64,000 nt of DNA, taken from positions 124,001-188,000 of the forward strand of contig NZ_CP108357.1 in the NCBI RefSeq assembly GCF_036237315.1, read 5' to 3'. Below are positions 56,618 to 64,000 of this stretch, one piece after another. Made by a program: the position numbers and the translations under genes. The notes beneath the pieces are model-generated. The model searched no databases and was not told where the DNA came from. It saw nothing but the letters and a program-made list of their open reading frames with translations. Source of the DNA: Streptomyces sp. NBC_01351. GTDB lineage: Bacteria > Actinomycetota > Actinomycetes > Streptomycetales > Streptomycetaceae. Each line of letters begins with the position of its first letter. Position 1 is the stretch's first letter.

Positions 56618-57940
56618 GTGGCCGGCAACGCAGGCAAGGGAGATCCACGGACCACGCTGGAGTTCCTGTTGCGCCAGCAGCCGCGCACGTACGAAGAGAT
56701 CGTCCGTGAATTCGGGCGTCTCGCCGACGAGCTGGGTGAGGACGTCACCCTCAGCGCTCGGCACTTACGTCGGCTGGCCAGTGGGGAACGGGCCAACACC
56801 ACCCCAGTCATGCGTCGCGTTCTGCAGCAAATGTTCGGCAAACCGCTCGATGAGCTCCTTGCCCCGTGGGGCGGCGGACCTTTACCGGCGGCGGACGAAT
56901 CCACGGGGCTGGTCCTGACTACAGGCCAGCCAACGGCGGACCGGGAGTTGATCGAGATGGCGGCACGACGCGCCAAGAGTTTCGCCCTTGCGGCAGGTCA
57001 GACGGAGTTGACGTCCAGCGTGATGGAACAGGTACACGCGGATGTCCAACGCCTGGCGACGGACTACCCGCAGCTGCCGTTGTCAGCGCTGCTGCCGGAT
57101 CTGATCATGACGCAGGACACCGTGTTCACTCTGCTGGAGCATCAGCGACGTCCCGATCAGGCACGCCAGCTGTACTTCCTCGCCGGCGTCACGGGGGGTC
57201 TGCTCGCGAAGGCATCGCATGACCTTGCCGACCCGCACGCAGCGCTGACACAAGCACGGACGGCGTTCGTCTGTGCGGACAACGCCGACCACAACGGCCT
57301 TAGGGCGTGGATCCGCGGCATTCAGTCCTTGGTCTCCTACTGGGCTGGCCGGACACGCGAGTCCGTCCGTTACGCCCAGTCCGGCGCTGAATTCGGTGCG
57401 AGCAACACGTCCAGCGTGTGGCTGCCGATGAACGAGGCCCGGGCCTGGGCGGCACTCGGCAACGCGAACGCGGCTCGGGCCGCCATCGAGCGAGCAGAGA
57501 ACGCCTGGGACAGCGTCCAGGTGGACGAGGTGGACGAGCTAGGCGGTCTTTGCAGCTTCGGCCGCACCCGGCAGATCTACTACGCGGCCGAAGCGCTGTC
57601 GTGGCTGCCGTCGCAGGCCGCGATCACAGGCGACTACGCCACACGCGCAGTGGAGGCATACGAGGACAACTCGTCTCCGGAGTGGGCCTTCGGGGACCAG
57701 GCCGGCTCGCACAGCGCTCTGGCCATCGCCCGCGTCCAGGCCGGGGAGCTGGAAGGCGCCGAAGAGGCCATCGCGCCGGTTCTTGAACTCGCTCCCGAAC
57801 AGCGCATCAACGGGGTGATTCATTGCGTGGAGCGGGTGCACCGCGCCCTGCGGGACTCGCCGCTCGCCGACGCTGGCGCTGGTCTGCAGGAGCAGATCGA
57901 AATCTTCACGCGTACACCGCTCAAGTCCCTGCCCCGATAG
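56618..57940 (+). CDS. HTH regulator with TPR-like C-terminal domain
   Basis: A 440-residue protein starting at GTG 56618. Residues ~10-80 form an HTH: LEFLLRQQPRTYEEIVREFGRLADELGEDVTLSARHLRRLASGERANTTPVMRRVLQQMFG. The rest has TPR-like repeats (LYFLAGVTGGLLAKASHDLADPHAALTQARTAFVCADNADHNGLRAWIRGIQSLVSYWAGRTRESVRYAQSG..., NEARAWAALGNANAARAAIERAENAW). This architecture is typical of streptomycete XRE-TPR regulators often next to small-molecule or signalling genes. It is followed by a GNAT gene after nine bases, then two Nudix genes. It probably controls that group and may respond to a peptide or ligand through the TPRs. Confidence 0.75.
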   Translation: MAGNAGKGDPRTTLEFLLRQQPRTYEEIVREFGRLADELGEDVTLSARHLRRLASGERANTTPVMRRVLQQMFGKPLDELLAPWGGGPLPAADESTGLVLTTGQPTADRELIEMAARRAKSFALAAGQTELTSSVMEQVHADVQRLATDYPQLPLSALLPDLIMTQDTVFTLLEHQRRPDQARQLYFLAGVTGGLLAKASHDLADPHAALTQARTAFVCADNADHNGLRAWIRGIQSLVSYWAGRTRESVRYAQSGAEFGASNTSSVWLPMNEARAWAALGNANAARAAIERAENAWDSVQVDEVDELGGLCSFGRTRQIYYAAEALSWLPSQAAITGDYATRAVEAYEDNSSPEWAFGDQAGSHSALAIARVQAGELEGAEEAIAPVLELAPEQRINGVIHCVERVHRALRDSPLADAGAGLQEQIEIFTRTPLKSLPR

Positions 57941-57949
57941 GAGTCTCCG

Positions 57950-58549
57950 TTGCCGTATCCGATCCGCATCACCGGTGACAGCGTCGTACTGCGCGAGTTC
58001 TCCATGCGTGACGTCGATGACGTCTTGGAGATCATCGGCGATCACAAGGTCACCGCCTGGCTGTCATTCGACAGCCGCAGCCGGGATGAGGCCATCGCCA
58101 TGATTGAAGGGGCGGTCGAGCGAGCCCAGCAGGAGCCGCGGACCGAGTACTACTTGGCGGTGACCAAACGCGGCGATGACAGAGTCATCGGATTCACACG
58201 GATCGGATTCGCCGGCGTCAAGGCTGGAAAGCTCGGCTACGCCGTTGCAGCAGAGGAATGGGGCCGCGGATACGCCACGGACGCGGCCCGCTCTCTGGTG
58301 GCCTACGCGTTCGGGGAGCTTGCACTCCATCGTGTCAGCGCGGCGATCGGTCCCGAGAACACGCCCTCGATCGCACTAGTGGAAAGGCTGGGATTCACCC
58401 GTGAGGGCGTGCTGCGTGATCACGTCTTCACTAACGGGGCCTGGCGCGACAGCGTGTTGTTCTCCGTTCTCGCGCACGAGTGGCCCGCTGATGGCGACCC
58501 GGTTCGTGCCGTGCGCGAGCGGGACGCTCACCGAAGAGCAGGTCGGTGA
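57950..58549 (+). CDS. GNAT acetyltransferase, RimJ/RimL type
   Basis: A 199-residue protein. The start is TTG 57950 with TAGGAGTCTCCG just upstream. The fold is clear: RITGDSVVLREFSMRDVDDVLEIIGDHKV, then VIGFTRIGFAGVKAGKLGYAVAAEEWGRGYATDAARSLVAYAFGELALHRVSAAIGPENTPSIALVERLGFTREGVLRDHV (motif A: GRGYA acetyl-CoA loop; ENxxSxxLxExxGF). Such enzymes acetylate N-termini or small amines. It is the second gene in the regulator-GNAT-Nudix group. Confidence 0.85.
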   Translation: MPYPIRITGDSVVLREFSMRDVDDVLEIIGDHKVTAWLSFDSRSRDEAIAMIEGAVERAQQEPRTEYYLAVTKRGDDRVIGFTRIGFAGVKAGKLGYAVAAEEWGRGYATDAARSLVAYAFGELALHRVSAAIGPENTPSIALVERLGFTREGVLRDHVFTNGAWRDSVLFSVLAHEWPADGDPVRAVRERDAHRRAGR

Positions 58550-58815
58550 GCTGCAGCGTCGGATCCTCGCCACTGCCCGTCCGATGTGTTCACGGCGTTG
58601 CAGCGGTGCGAGCTGTCGAACCGGCATACGGGCGTTCCACACCACAGAGGTCGATTCCCTCTACGAGGGAGACAACTGGTCGAGTTGTGCGAGAACGTGG
58701 AGTTTGACCCTGCGATCCTGTTTTGCGAGGGCGTCTCGTACGACAAGCGGTACATCGCTGTTCCCGGCCCGACAGGTCGGGCCTGTGACCCGCTGGCTGC
58801 TGAAAGGAGACGTAG
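58550..58815. other. Gap with an unconvincing reading frame
   Basis: The frame reading LTEEQVGELQRRILATARPMCSRRCSG and another, VELCENVEFDPAILFCEGVSYDKRYIAVPG, show patches of coding bias but no shared start and different phases. A frameshifted remnant is possible. Otherwise nothing. Confidence 0.4.
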
Positions 58816-59304
58816 GTGGGTGACTGGATCCCCCGCGAGGAGTGGGTGAAGACGCAGCCCCAGGCGCTCGTGGCCTCGTGCGTCATGCTGCTGGATGACC
58901 ATAACCGGATGCTTTTACTCCGTTACGGCTCCGGTCAGGAGGGCGCCAGCGGGACGTGGTGGCTGCCAGGCGGCATGGTCAATGAGGGCGAGAGCCCGTG
59001 GCCGGCGGCCCGCCGGGAGATCGGCGAGGAGACCGGCATCACTTTGGGCTCGGAACCTTGCCTCATCGGCATCGACCACAGGGCCAACGTTCTGGGCACC
59101 GGCCCCGTCGTGGACTACTTCTTCGCCGCAAGTCTCGCCGCTGGTCAGCAGATCCGGCTCAGCCCCGAACACGACCGGCACGCCTTCCACCACCCGGACA
59201 GCCTTCCGGATCTTCTCGCGGCGCACCGTCAGACGCTCATCGCGCTTCATGCCGCTGCCCTGTCCGGCCGCGCTGCTTACATGCAAGAGGGGATGCCCAC
59301 ATGA
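58816..59304 (+). CDS. Nudix hydrolase 1
   Basis: A 162-residue protein; GTG 58816 follows AAAGGAGACGTAG. The Nudix box is complete: GGMVNEGESPWPAARREIGEETGI (G-x5-E-x7-REIxEExGI), with the beta-strand VASCVMLLDDHNRMLLLRYGSG before it, GTWWLPGG at the box start, and IDHRANVLGTGPVVDYFFAA after it. Typical of general nucleoside diphosphate hydrolases. Its stop overlaps the next Nudix gene (ATGA). The tandem suggests two related substrates. Confidence 0.85.
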   Translation: MGDWIPREEWVKTQPQALVASCVMLLDDHNRMLLLRYGSGQEGASGTWWLPGGMVNEGESPWPAARREIGEETGITLGSEPCLIGIDHRANVLGTGPVVDYFFAASLAAGQQIRLSPEHDRHAFHHPDSLPDLLAAHRQTLIALHAAALSGRAAYMQEGMPT

Positions 59305-59780
59305 GCCGCATTCGCACAGCCGCGACCGGCCTGGTCGTCCGCGACGGCCACGTCCTGCTCGTCAAAGGGAACTGGCCTCAACCGGCTACCTGGCTGCCGC
59401 CCGGCGGCGGACAGAAGCTGGGCGAGCCTCTGCACCGCACTGTCGAACGGGAGGTGCTGGAGGAGACCGGGGTGACCGTTCGCGCCGGACAGTTGCTGTT
59501 CCTGCGCGAACACATTCCCGCCAATCACGAAGACGGCCCAAGCGCGTACGACCGTAACCACCGGGTTGATGCGCTGTTCTGGTGCGAGGTCGTATCGGAG
59601 CCGTCCAAGCTGGGCGGGAGCATCCCGGATCCGACCCACACCGGGGTCGAGTGGGTGCCGCTCGACAAGCTCGGCGGGCTGCGGATGATCCCCCTTTACC
59701 TGCGCGACCAGGTCACTAACGTCGTTGCCCAGGCCGCTGCCGGTACGTGGCAGACGATGTACCTGGGCGACATGGCCTGA
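59301..59780 (+). CDS. Nudix hydrolase 2
   Basis: A 159-residue protein; ATG 59301 overlaps the first Nudix stop. The Nudix box is GGGQKLGEPLHRTVEREVLEETGV, with TWLPPGGG before and GHVLLVKGNW upstream. Beyond it is LLFLREHIPANHEDGPSAYDRNHRVDALFWCEVV, then VEWVPLDKLGGLRMIPLYLRDQV. The 'PPGGG' variant and longer C-terminal helix are usual for ADP-ribose- or diadenosine-polyphosphate-type hydrolases, but the substrate is not determined. Confidence 0.85.
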   Translation: MSRIRTAATGLVVRDGHVLLVKGNWPQPATWLPPGGGQKLGEPLHRTVEREVLEETGVTVRAGQLLFLREHIPANHEDGPSAYDRNHRVDALFWCEVVSEPSKLGGSIPDPTHTGVEWVPLDKLGGLRMIPLYLRDQVTNVVAQAAAGTWQTMYLGDMA

Positions 59781-60139
59781 CCGGGCGCAGAGAAGTGCCC
59801 CGTCTCACCGAGCTGGTGGGACAGGGCGGGATATGTCGGTCGGCTGCAGTCATGTTCAGGACTCCGGCCGTCCGACGTCCTGCCGCGACGCCGGCGACCC
59901 ACTGCCCGTCCGAGCCGGGCGGCCCTGCAACTGGCGCACCACCGGGGCGGTGCCGAGGCAGAAGGCCCGGCGCCGGGCCCGCTGGTAGGCACGCAGGATC
60001 GCCCTCAGCCCGCCCCGGGACTTCGGGGCGAGCTCCACCTCTGATGAGGCTCGTTTGAATTTCCCCACCAGGTGCTCACGAGTTCCCCAGACCTGCTCAC
60101 CTTGATTCCCACCCAGGCGCGCTGACCTGCGGACGGGCG
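59781..60139. other. Gene-free interval
   Basis: There is no credible coding region or repeat; the second Nudix gene's transcript would end here. A minus-strand frame through it contains TREHLVGKFKRASSEVELAPK but lacks start and steady bias. Confidence 0.4.
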
Positions 60140-60474
60140 TCACTCGGAAGGGGCCGCCCGATAGCCAGCCAGGTCCAGGGGCGGGGCGGGACGCGCCGAC
60201 AGTCCGGTGCCCGCGACGCGCGCTCCGCGCTCGGTGGTCCACACGACGGTGCCCGCCCACCGCATCCCCGCAGAGCAGTGCAGCAGCCCGGCCTCCGCCA
60301 TCACCCGGATCCGCAGGCGCGCGGTCTCCAGTCTCCCGCCCCTGCACGCGTTGGCGGCCTGGTGCAGGGCAGCGTCGCCAGCGCAAGGAGCCGCTCATCC
60401 TCCTCCGTGCGCATCCAGCCGTCGCCCCAGGCCTCGCCGCTGCGGCGCACCCGTCGCCAGCGCTCCGCCCACAT
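60140..60474 (-). pseudogene. Decayed hypothetical gene with at least two frameshifts
   Basis: On the minus strand, three consecutive frames carry good codon bias: MWAERWRRVRRSGEAWGDGW...DERLLALA from ATG 60474, then DAALHQAANACRGGRLETARLRIRVMAEAGLLHCSAGMRWAGTVV, then TTERGARVAGTGLSARPAPPLDLAGYRAAPSE ending at TGA 60140. No single frame spans them. The joined product would be about 110 residues, unrecognised. Indels in an old gene or sequencing errors are both possible. Confidence 0.5.
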
Positions 60475-60621
60475 CCGGTACGCCCCCGCCGTGTACCTAC
60501 CTTGGGTGGGAGACGGCGGCCGCGTCCTTGGAGTCGGTGGCGAGGGCCTCGACCTGTTCCACGGTGAGGCCGCCCAGTCGGCAGGGTTGCCGAGGGTCAA
60601 GCGGGCACCGGAGAGCATGAT

Positions 60622-60647
60622 GGAAGGCCCGTCAGCGCGGGCCTTCC
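60622..60647 (-). terminator. Hairpin terminator after the coiled-coil gene
   Basis: Arms GGAAGGCCCG and CGGGCCTTCC with loop TCAGCG, just past the stop of the leftward gene at 60656. Confidence 0.85.
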
Positions 60648-60655
60648 CGCGGGCG

Positions 60656-61627
60656 TCATTCCTCGGCGATACCGGTGTGTCCGAGTCCGTCGTCCAAGGT
60701 GATGCGGATGGTCTCCCCGGAGCCGGTGGCGCCAGCGAGTTCGGCGGCGATCCGGTTGTAGGCGGTGGTGGCCAGAGCCCAGTCGGCTTCCAGAACGGTG
60801 GCGGTGGTCCGGGTGTTCCACAGCTCGATGAGCACAGCGATGAGCGAGCGCCCGGAGAGAGCGGCCTGGATGCGGCCCTCCTTGACGTCCTCCACGGCGG
60901 GCGGGGTACGGAAGTGGCCGTGGTCGACGGCCAGAGCGGAGAGGAACTCCCAGGTGTCACGGTGCAGGACGAGTTCGGCCGAGGCGACGCCGGCGGCCTT
61001 CAGCAGCAGGACTCCGTGGGCGACCTTAGGGTCCTCGGGCTCCGATCCGGGCGTCTGCCTGGAGGCGGAAGGCGCGGGTGCGGCCCCGGTGCCGGCGCCG
61101 CGGTAGGCGGTCTCGATGGCGTGCTTCAGACCGTCCTCCGCCCCCTCGCTCCCGGTCGCTTTCTGTGGATCCTGGCCCTGGTTGTGCTCCATGTTGTCCC
61201 CCTGGTCCTCACGGTCGGGCACGGTCTGCCACATGGGCGGTTCGGTGATGTCCTCGTCGCCGTTCTGCCCGGTCTCGACTGCACAGGTCTGCGGTGGGTC
61301 TGCCTGCTGCGGGGCGGCAGCCGGGGCTATGGCGAAGCCGCGAAGGAGATCGGCGAGCTCGCGTAGCTGCTGTATCTCCTCCCGTGTTTCCTCCCGGCTT
61401 TCCTGCAGGTCAGCGATCATCTTGTCCTGACGGCGGCGCAGCTCCCGGTTCTCTTCACGCAGCCCGGTGACACCGTTCTGCACGACTTCCTGGATCTTCA
61501 TGCGGGCCTGCGAGAGTTCGCCGTGCAGCGCGGGGAGACCCACCGTCGGGTCGTCCAAGCGCTCCAGTTGCTTGCGTGCCTCCCTCAGTTCCCCCATCGC
61601 TTCATCGAACGCCTGTGTCCACCTCAC
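60656..61627 (-). CDS. Hypothetical protein with N-terminal coiled coil
   Basis: A 323-residue protein starting at GTG 61627 (RWTQAFDEAMGELREARKQLERLDD), after AAGGAG. Residues ~10-95 form a coiled coil (REENRELRRRQDKMIADLQESREETREEIQQLRELADLLRG). A linker rich in Pro/Gln/Asp follows, then a C-terminal domain (AHGVLLLKAAGVASAELVLHRDTWEFLSALAVDHGHFRTPPAVE...RIQAALSGRSLIAVLIELWNTRTTATVLEADWALATTAYNRIAAEL) that is all-helical. Similar proteins are common on Streptomyces plasmids; function unknown. It has its own terminator. Confidence 0.65.
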   Translation of the reverse strand: MRWTQAFDEAMGELREARKQLERLDDPTVGLPALHGELSQARMKIQEVVQNGVTGLREENRELRRRQDKMIADLQESREETREEIQQLRELADLLRGFAIAPAAAPQQADPPQTCAVETGQNGDEDITEPPMWQTVPDREDQGDNMEHNQGQDPQKATGSEGAEDGLKHAIETAYRGAGTGAAPAPSASRQTPGSEPEDPKVAHGVLLLKAAGVASAELVLHRDTWEFLSALAVDHGHFRTPPAVEDVKEGRIQAALSGRSLIAVLIELWNTRTTATVLEADWALATTAYNRIAAELAGATGSGETIRITLDDGLGHTGIAEE

Positions 61628-62293
61628 GTGACTCCTTGACTACGTTCCGTTATGGCCGCTCGTATCTCCCCATAAGCAGCTGAGCCGACACGGCGCTTTC
61701 CAGCCCTTCCTGGACGTCGATGGGCTACTGACTCCAACTGTCTGATCGCGGTCACGAGCAGGCCGCCCCGCACAAGGAGCCAGCCAGGCGGGCCAGGACG
61801 GAGGCTGCTTGGAAGGCCAATCGGCCGCGCCGGGAACAGCCGGTCCGGCCAGCACGCATCGACCGGCCGCCCGGCCCCAGGACCTGCGGCTGCACCGCGA
61901 ACTCGCCGCGCTGGTGGCCTTCTCGCGGGTGTCCTTGGGGCTGCGGGCCCGTTCGACGCTGGCGCGCAGGGCCTCCAAGTGGGCGGGGGCGGTCCTGACG
62001 CCGTAGTGCGCTCGGGGGAGGGGCCGGGGCAGGTTAGTGCGCCCTGTGTGCGCCGGGTGATGCGCCCTGGCTCTCAAACTGGCGCACTCTGTGATCCGAG
62101 TCACGTGAACCACGGTTAACGCTGGTCGGTGCATATGACGAAAGCGGACGCGAATGTTCCACCAAGAACGCATGTCCGTCGGTTAACCCGAGCGCCCGTT
62201 CGTGCCGGTGAGTACATGCGAGAGCACACAGCGTTCTCCTCCGGGCCGCAATGGCGCGGCCCAGAGTCTCACCTGAACACGTAAGGAGGGTCA
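61628..62293. other. Gene-free region upstream of the second sigma operon
   Basis: About 665 bases without a convincing gene. Near the right end, CACGGTTAACGCTGG (about 62112) and TCGGTTAACCCGAG (about 62179) share GGTTAAC at a distance of about 68 bases and could be promoter or operator elements of the sigma operon. Confidence 0.4.
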
Positions 62294-62518
62294 GTGGGGC
62301 ACGAGATGTCCCGGTACACGCCGAAGCCCGGCGCCTACCGGATGACCGCCGCGGGACCGGACGCCGAGATGCGCCCGATAGCCCGCACCGCCTCGCGGGC
62401 CAGGGCAGCACGCACCGCCGCGCCGCGCACCGATGTGCGGCACGTAACCTCCCAGCCGCGCCTGGGAGTCCACAAGCCGGCCGCCGGGCCGCCGAATGAT
62501 CAGGAGGGAGAGCGGTGA
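62294..62518 (+). CDS. Small protein, first gene of sigma operon 2
   Basis: A 74-residue protein starting at GTG 62294 with AAGGAGGG three bases upstream (ATG 62306, MSRYTPKPGAYRM, is the alternative). It continues TAAGPDAEMRPIARTASRARAARTAAPRTD... a basic, disordered sequence. Its stop overlaps the sigma gene start (GTGA). The strong ribosome site here would drive translation of the whole operon. It could be an anti-sigma-like peptide or a coupling leader. There is no recognisable domain. Confidence 0.55.
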   Translation: MGHEMSRYTPKPGAYRMTAAGPDAEMRPIARTASRARAARTAAPRTDVRHVTSQPRLGVHKPAAGPPNDQEGER

Positions 62519-63075
62519 ACGATTCGTCGTGGGAGTACGAGCTGACCAAGCCCGACCCGGCTGATTTTCCCGCCGCCTTCGAGGGCTTCTTCGCCCAACA
62601 CAGGAGCGGCTTCCTCCGGCTCGCCGGATCCCGGCTGCGCAACCGCCAGGACGCGGAGGACGCCGTCATGGAGGCGGCCTACAAGATGTTCCGGAAGTGG
62701 GAGCGGATCATGGCCCACCAGAACCCGAGGGCAATGGCGTACCTGATCCTGCACAACCACCTCATCGACTTCTACCGGCGCCGGGCCCGGATGGCCGGGC
62801 GCGACGAAGCCGCCCGCCAGCACGCCCCCGTCGCCTCCGACTTCGCCGACCTGGGTGCATTCGCGAAGCTCGACGAAGCCCTGGAAACGCTGGAGAAGAC
62901 CGCGCCCATGCAGGCCAACAGCGTGCGCCTGCGCCACCTCGCAGACCTCTCCTACGAAGACGTCGCGCTGTGCCTGGAGATCACGCCGGGCGCGGCGAAG
63001 ACGAACGTGTCCCTCGGCTTGGCGAAGCTGAAGGACCTCATGAACATCCCTGACGCGGGGAAAGGGGATTCCTGA
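62515..63075 (+). CDS. ECF-like sigma factor 2
   Basis: A 186-residue sigma factor (GTG 62515). Region 2: FPAAFEGFFAQHRSGFLRLAGSRLRNRQDAEDAVMEAAYKMFRKWERIM...NPRAMAYLILHNHLIDFYRRRARM (DAEDAV and -10 helix). Region 4: FAKLDEALETLEKTAPMQANSVRLRHLADLSYEDVALCLEITPGAAKTNVSLGLAKLKDLM (HTH). It is translationally coupled at both ends (GTGA before, TGATG after). No transmembrane anti-sigma factor is present; the coupled partner downstream is soluble. Its target genes are unknown. Confidence 0.85.
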   Translation: MNDSSWEYELTKPDPADFPAAFEGFFAQHRSGFLRLAGSRLRNRQDAEDAVMEAAYKMFRKWERIMAHQNPRAMAYLILHNHLIDFYRRRARMAGRDEAARQHAPVASDFADLGAFAKLDEALETLEKTAPMQANSVRLRHLADLSYEDVALCLEITPGAAKTNVSLGLAKLKDLMNIPDAGKGDS

Positions 63076-63824
63076 TGTTGGAAGAGATGCTCAAGGCCCA
63101 GGCCCAAGCTCTCCACGACGAATACGACGACCACGACACCACCGGCTTCCTTCGCCGCCTGGCCGACCACATCAACGAGGAGGCACAGCGTCCGCCCCGC
63201 GTCCGGATGGCCAACCAGCCCTACGACGCCGCGGCTGAGCCCGAAGGGCCGGCGGCCGCGCCTCCGTCGCGGGCGCAGGTGATGGCTCCCGCGCAGGGGC
63301 CGGAGGCGAGGACCAGGGCGCAGAGCTTTGTCCGGCCCCGCGGCCGCCGTCCGATGCGGCGGCGGCCGACCCCGATTGCCCCGCTCGACCCCAGCGTCAG
63401 CCCGGCCGCCGTGATCGACTACGTCCGCAGGCTCTGCGAAGTGGTCCTCGCCTCCAAGGACGTCGAGCGCCTGGAGAGCTTCGACGAGGACTACGACCAG
63501 GCCGGCGCACGCACGTACGCGTGCCTGCTCTACACACTCGGCCAGCACACCGGCGCGTTGTACTGGTGGAGGTTCGCGGCCGGCGCGGGCGACGCGCTCG
63601 CGGCTCATCTCCTCGCCTCCCACCACGCCGCGGTCGGACTGGCCCCCGACGCACGGGTCTGGCGCGCCTTCGCCCAGATGCTCGGCTTCAGCAACGAACA
63701 CCACGTGCCCACGCCCGTGCACACCGAGACCATGCTCGCCGAGCACTTCGCGGTCCGCGTGCCATGGGACCAGGAGCGGCAGTCCTTCTTCCGCGGTCTC
63801 CCCCGGGACCTCGCCACCCGCTGA
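63075..63824 (+). CDS. Sigma-factor 2 partner with Sel1/TPR-like repeats
   Basis: A 249-residue protein whose ATG overlaps the sigma stop (TGATG). The N-terminal part is acidic-helical (MLEEMLKAQAQALHDEYDDHDTTGFLRRLADHINEEA), then a Pro/Arg-rich linker. The C-terminal half has a repeat-type fold: YACLLYTLGQHTGALYWWRFAAGAGDALAAHLLASHHAAVG, very like the N-domain segment WQRAAAWLTRARAERHPGAAFRMAVVLW of the partner of the first sigma factor at 23323. This indicates a shared sigma-partner family. It may bind or regulate its sigma factor. Confidence 0.7.
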   Translation: MLEEMLKAQAQALHDEYDDHDTTGFLRRLADHINEEAQRPPRVRMANQPYDAAAEPEGPAAAPPSRAQVMAPAQGPEARTRAQSFVRPRGRRPMRRRPTPIAPLDPSVSPAAVIDYVRRLCEVVLASKDVERLESFDEDYDQAGARTYACLLYTLGQHTGALYWWRFAAGAGDALAAHLLASHHAAVGLAPDARVWRAFAQMLGFSNEHHVPTPVHTETMLAEHFAVRVPWDQERQSFFRGLPRDLATR

Positions 63825-64000
63825 CCACTTCCGCAGGCCGCTGACGGCCCGTGATGCCCCCGGCTCCACCAAGGAGTCCGGGGTAGCACGGGCCCAATCA
63901 GGAGGCTTGCGCGCCTTGCCCTACCAGTCGTAGCGGCCCAATTCAACCGTTCTCCCACGGTAAACCCGCTGGTCAGAACCCTTGAATTCAAATTCTCGTC
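63825..64000. other. Window end without gene
   Basis: 176 bases after the partner gene with nothing recognised. Confidence 0.5.

Noticed and set aside
1..64000. CRISPR arrays
   Set aside because: No regularly spaced identical repeats of 24-40 bases with unique spacers; the GGGCAAGCC copies are irregularly spaced and palindromic.
1..64000. tRNA or rRNA genes
   Set aside because: No cloverleaf with conserved TTC and anticodon features or rRNA stretch recognised, including the GC-rich hairpin-bearing intergenic stretches at 41.1 and 46.0 kb.
63825..64000. Plasmid telomere
   Set aside because: No run of closely spaced palindromes with GCA loops typical of Streptomyces ends is seen here or at the window start.

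Overview
The window looks like accessory DNA from a Streptomyces or close relative. Coding regions are GC-rich with strong G/C at third codon positions, GTG starts and four-base ATGA/GTGA overlaps are common, and many products belong to families largely seen in streptomycetes (RacP, DUF6192, DUF6207, DUF2637, WhiB, KorSA-type GntR regulators). ParAB with multiple centromere-like palindromes, a replication-initiator-like HTH protein next to a DciA/DUF721 protein, a MobF-type relaxase and an FtsK/TraB-like translocase together suggest a large conjugative plasmid, possibly linear, or an integrated plasmid. No telomere, tap/tpg, tRNA, rRNA or CRISPR array was seen.

Layout. 0-12.2 kb: a three-gene defence-like operon of the ABC-3C type (DUF4297 nuclease, middle component, SMC-like ATPase). 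Its ATPase gene is split by about 8.2 kb of DNA. That insert carries a HycA-like gene, an SMI1/KNR4 gene, a RacP/DUF6192 pair, a zinc-finger gene and an IS5-type transposase gene, and the transposase gene is itself split by a 4.05 kb element with two tyrosine recombinases. 12.2-21.4 kb: small genes, an IS110 element with a long upstream non-coding stretch, a 3.6 kb zone rich in GGGCAAGCC/GGCTTGCCC inverted repeats, and a MobF relaxase gene. 21.4-25.6 kb: an ECF-like sigma factor coupled to a protein with an IclR-type C-terminus, then a membrane-anchored bL12-CTD protein. 25-28.6 kb: parAB and six palindromes with the core GTGCTAACGGCGTTAGCAC or variants of it. 28.6-42 kb: a long leftward series of plasmid genes: small zinc proteins, the TraB/FtsK-like ATPase, membrane and coiled-coil transfer-type proteins, WhiB, and a divergent GntR regulator. 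42-46 kb: an HTH/P-loop kinase, a nucleotide-kinase-like protein, a 6PGDH-like oxidoreductase, a HAD phosphatase and an XRE regulator. 46-49.3 kb: candidate origin, Rep-like protein and DciA-like protein. 49.3-55.3 kb: a second defence-like island with a zinc-ribbon x5/GIY-YIG protein, DUF5131 and TcmP genes convergent with overlapping stops, a TIGR02391 protein, a VapBC-like toxin-antitoxin pair and the end of an IS605/TnpB element. 55.3-64 kb: an HTH-TPR regulator, GNAT and two Nudix genes, a decayed gene, and a second sigma factor/partner operon.

How the parts may fit. ParAB plus palindromes would serve segregation, Rep plus DciA replication initiation and helicase loading, and the relaxase plus TraB-like ATPase, DUF2637 and membrane proteins transfer, with GntR and WhiB as likely regulators. 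Two separate operons pair a sigma factor with an overlapping downstream gene, suggesting dedicated sigma/partner control circuits. All functional statements are from reading the sequence; no database search was run.
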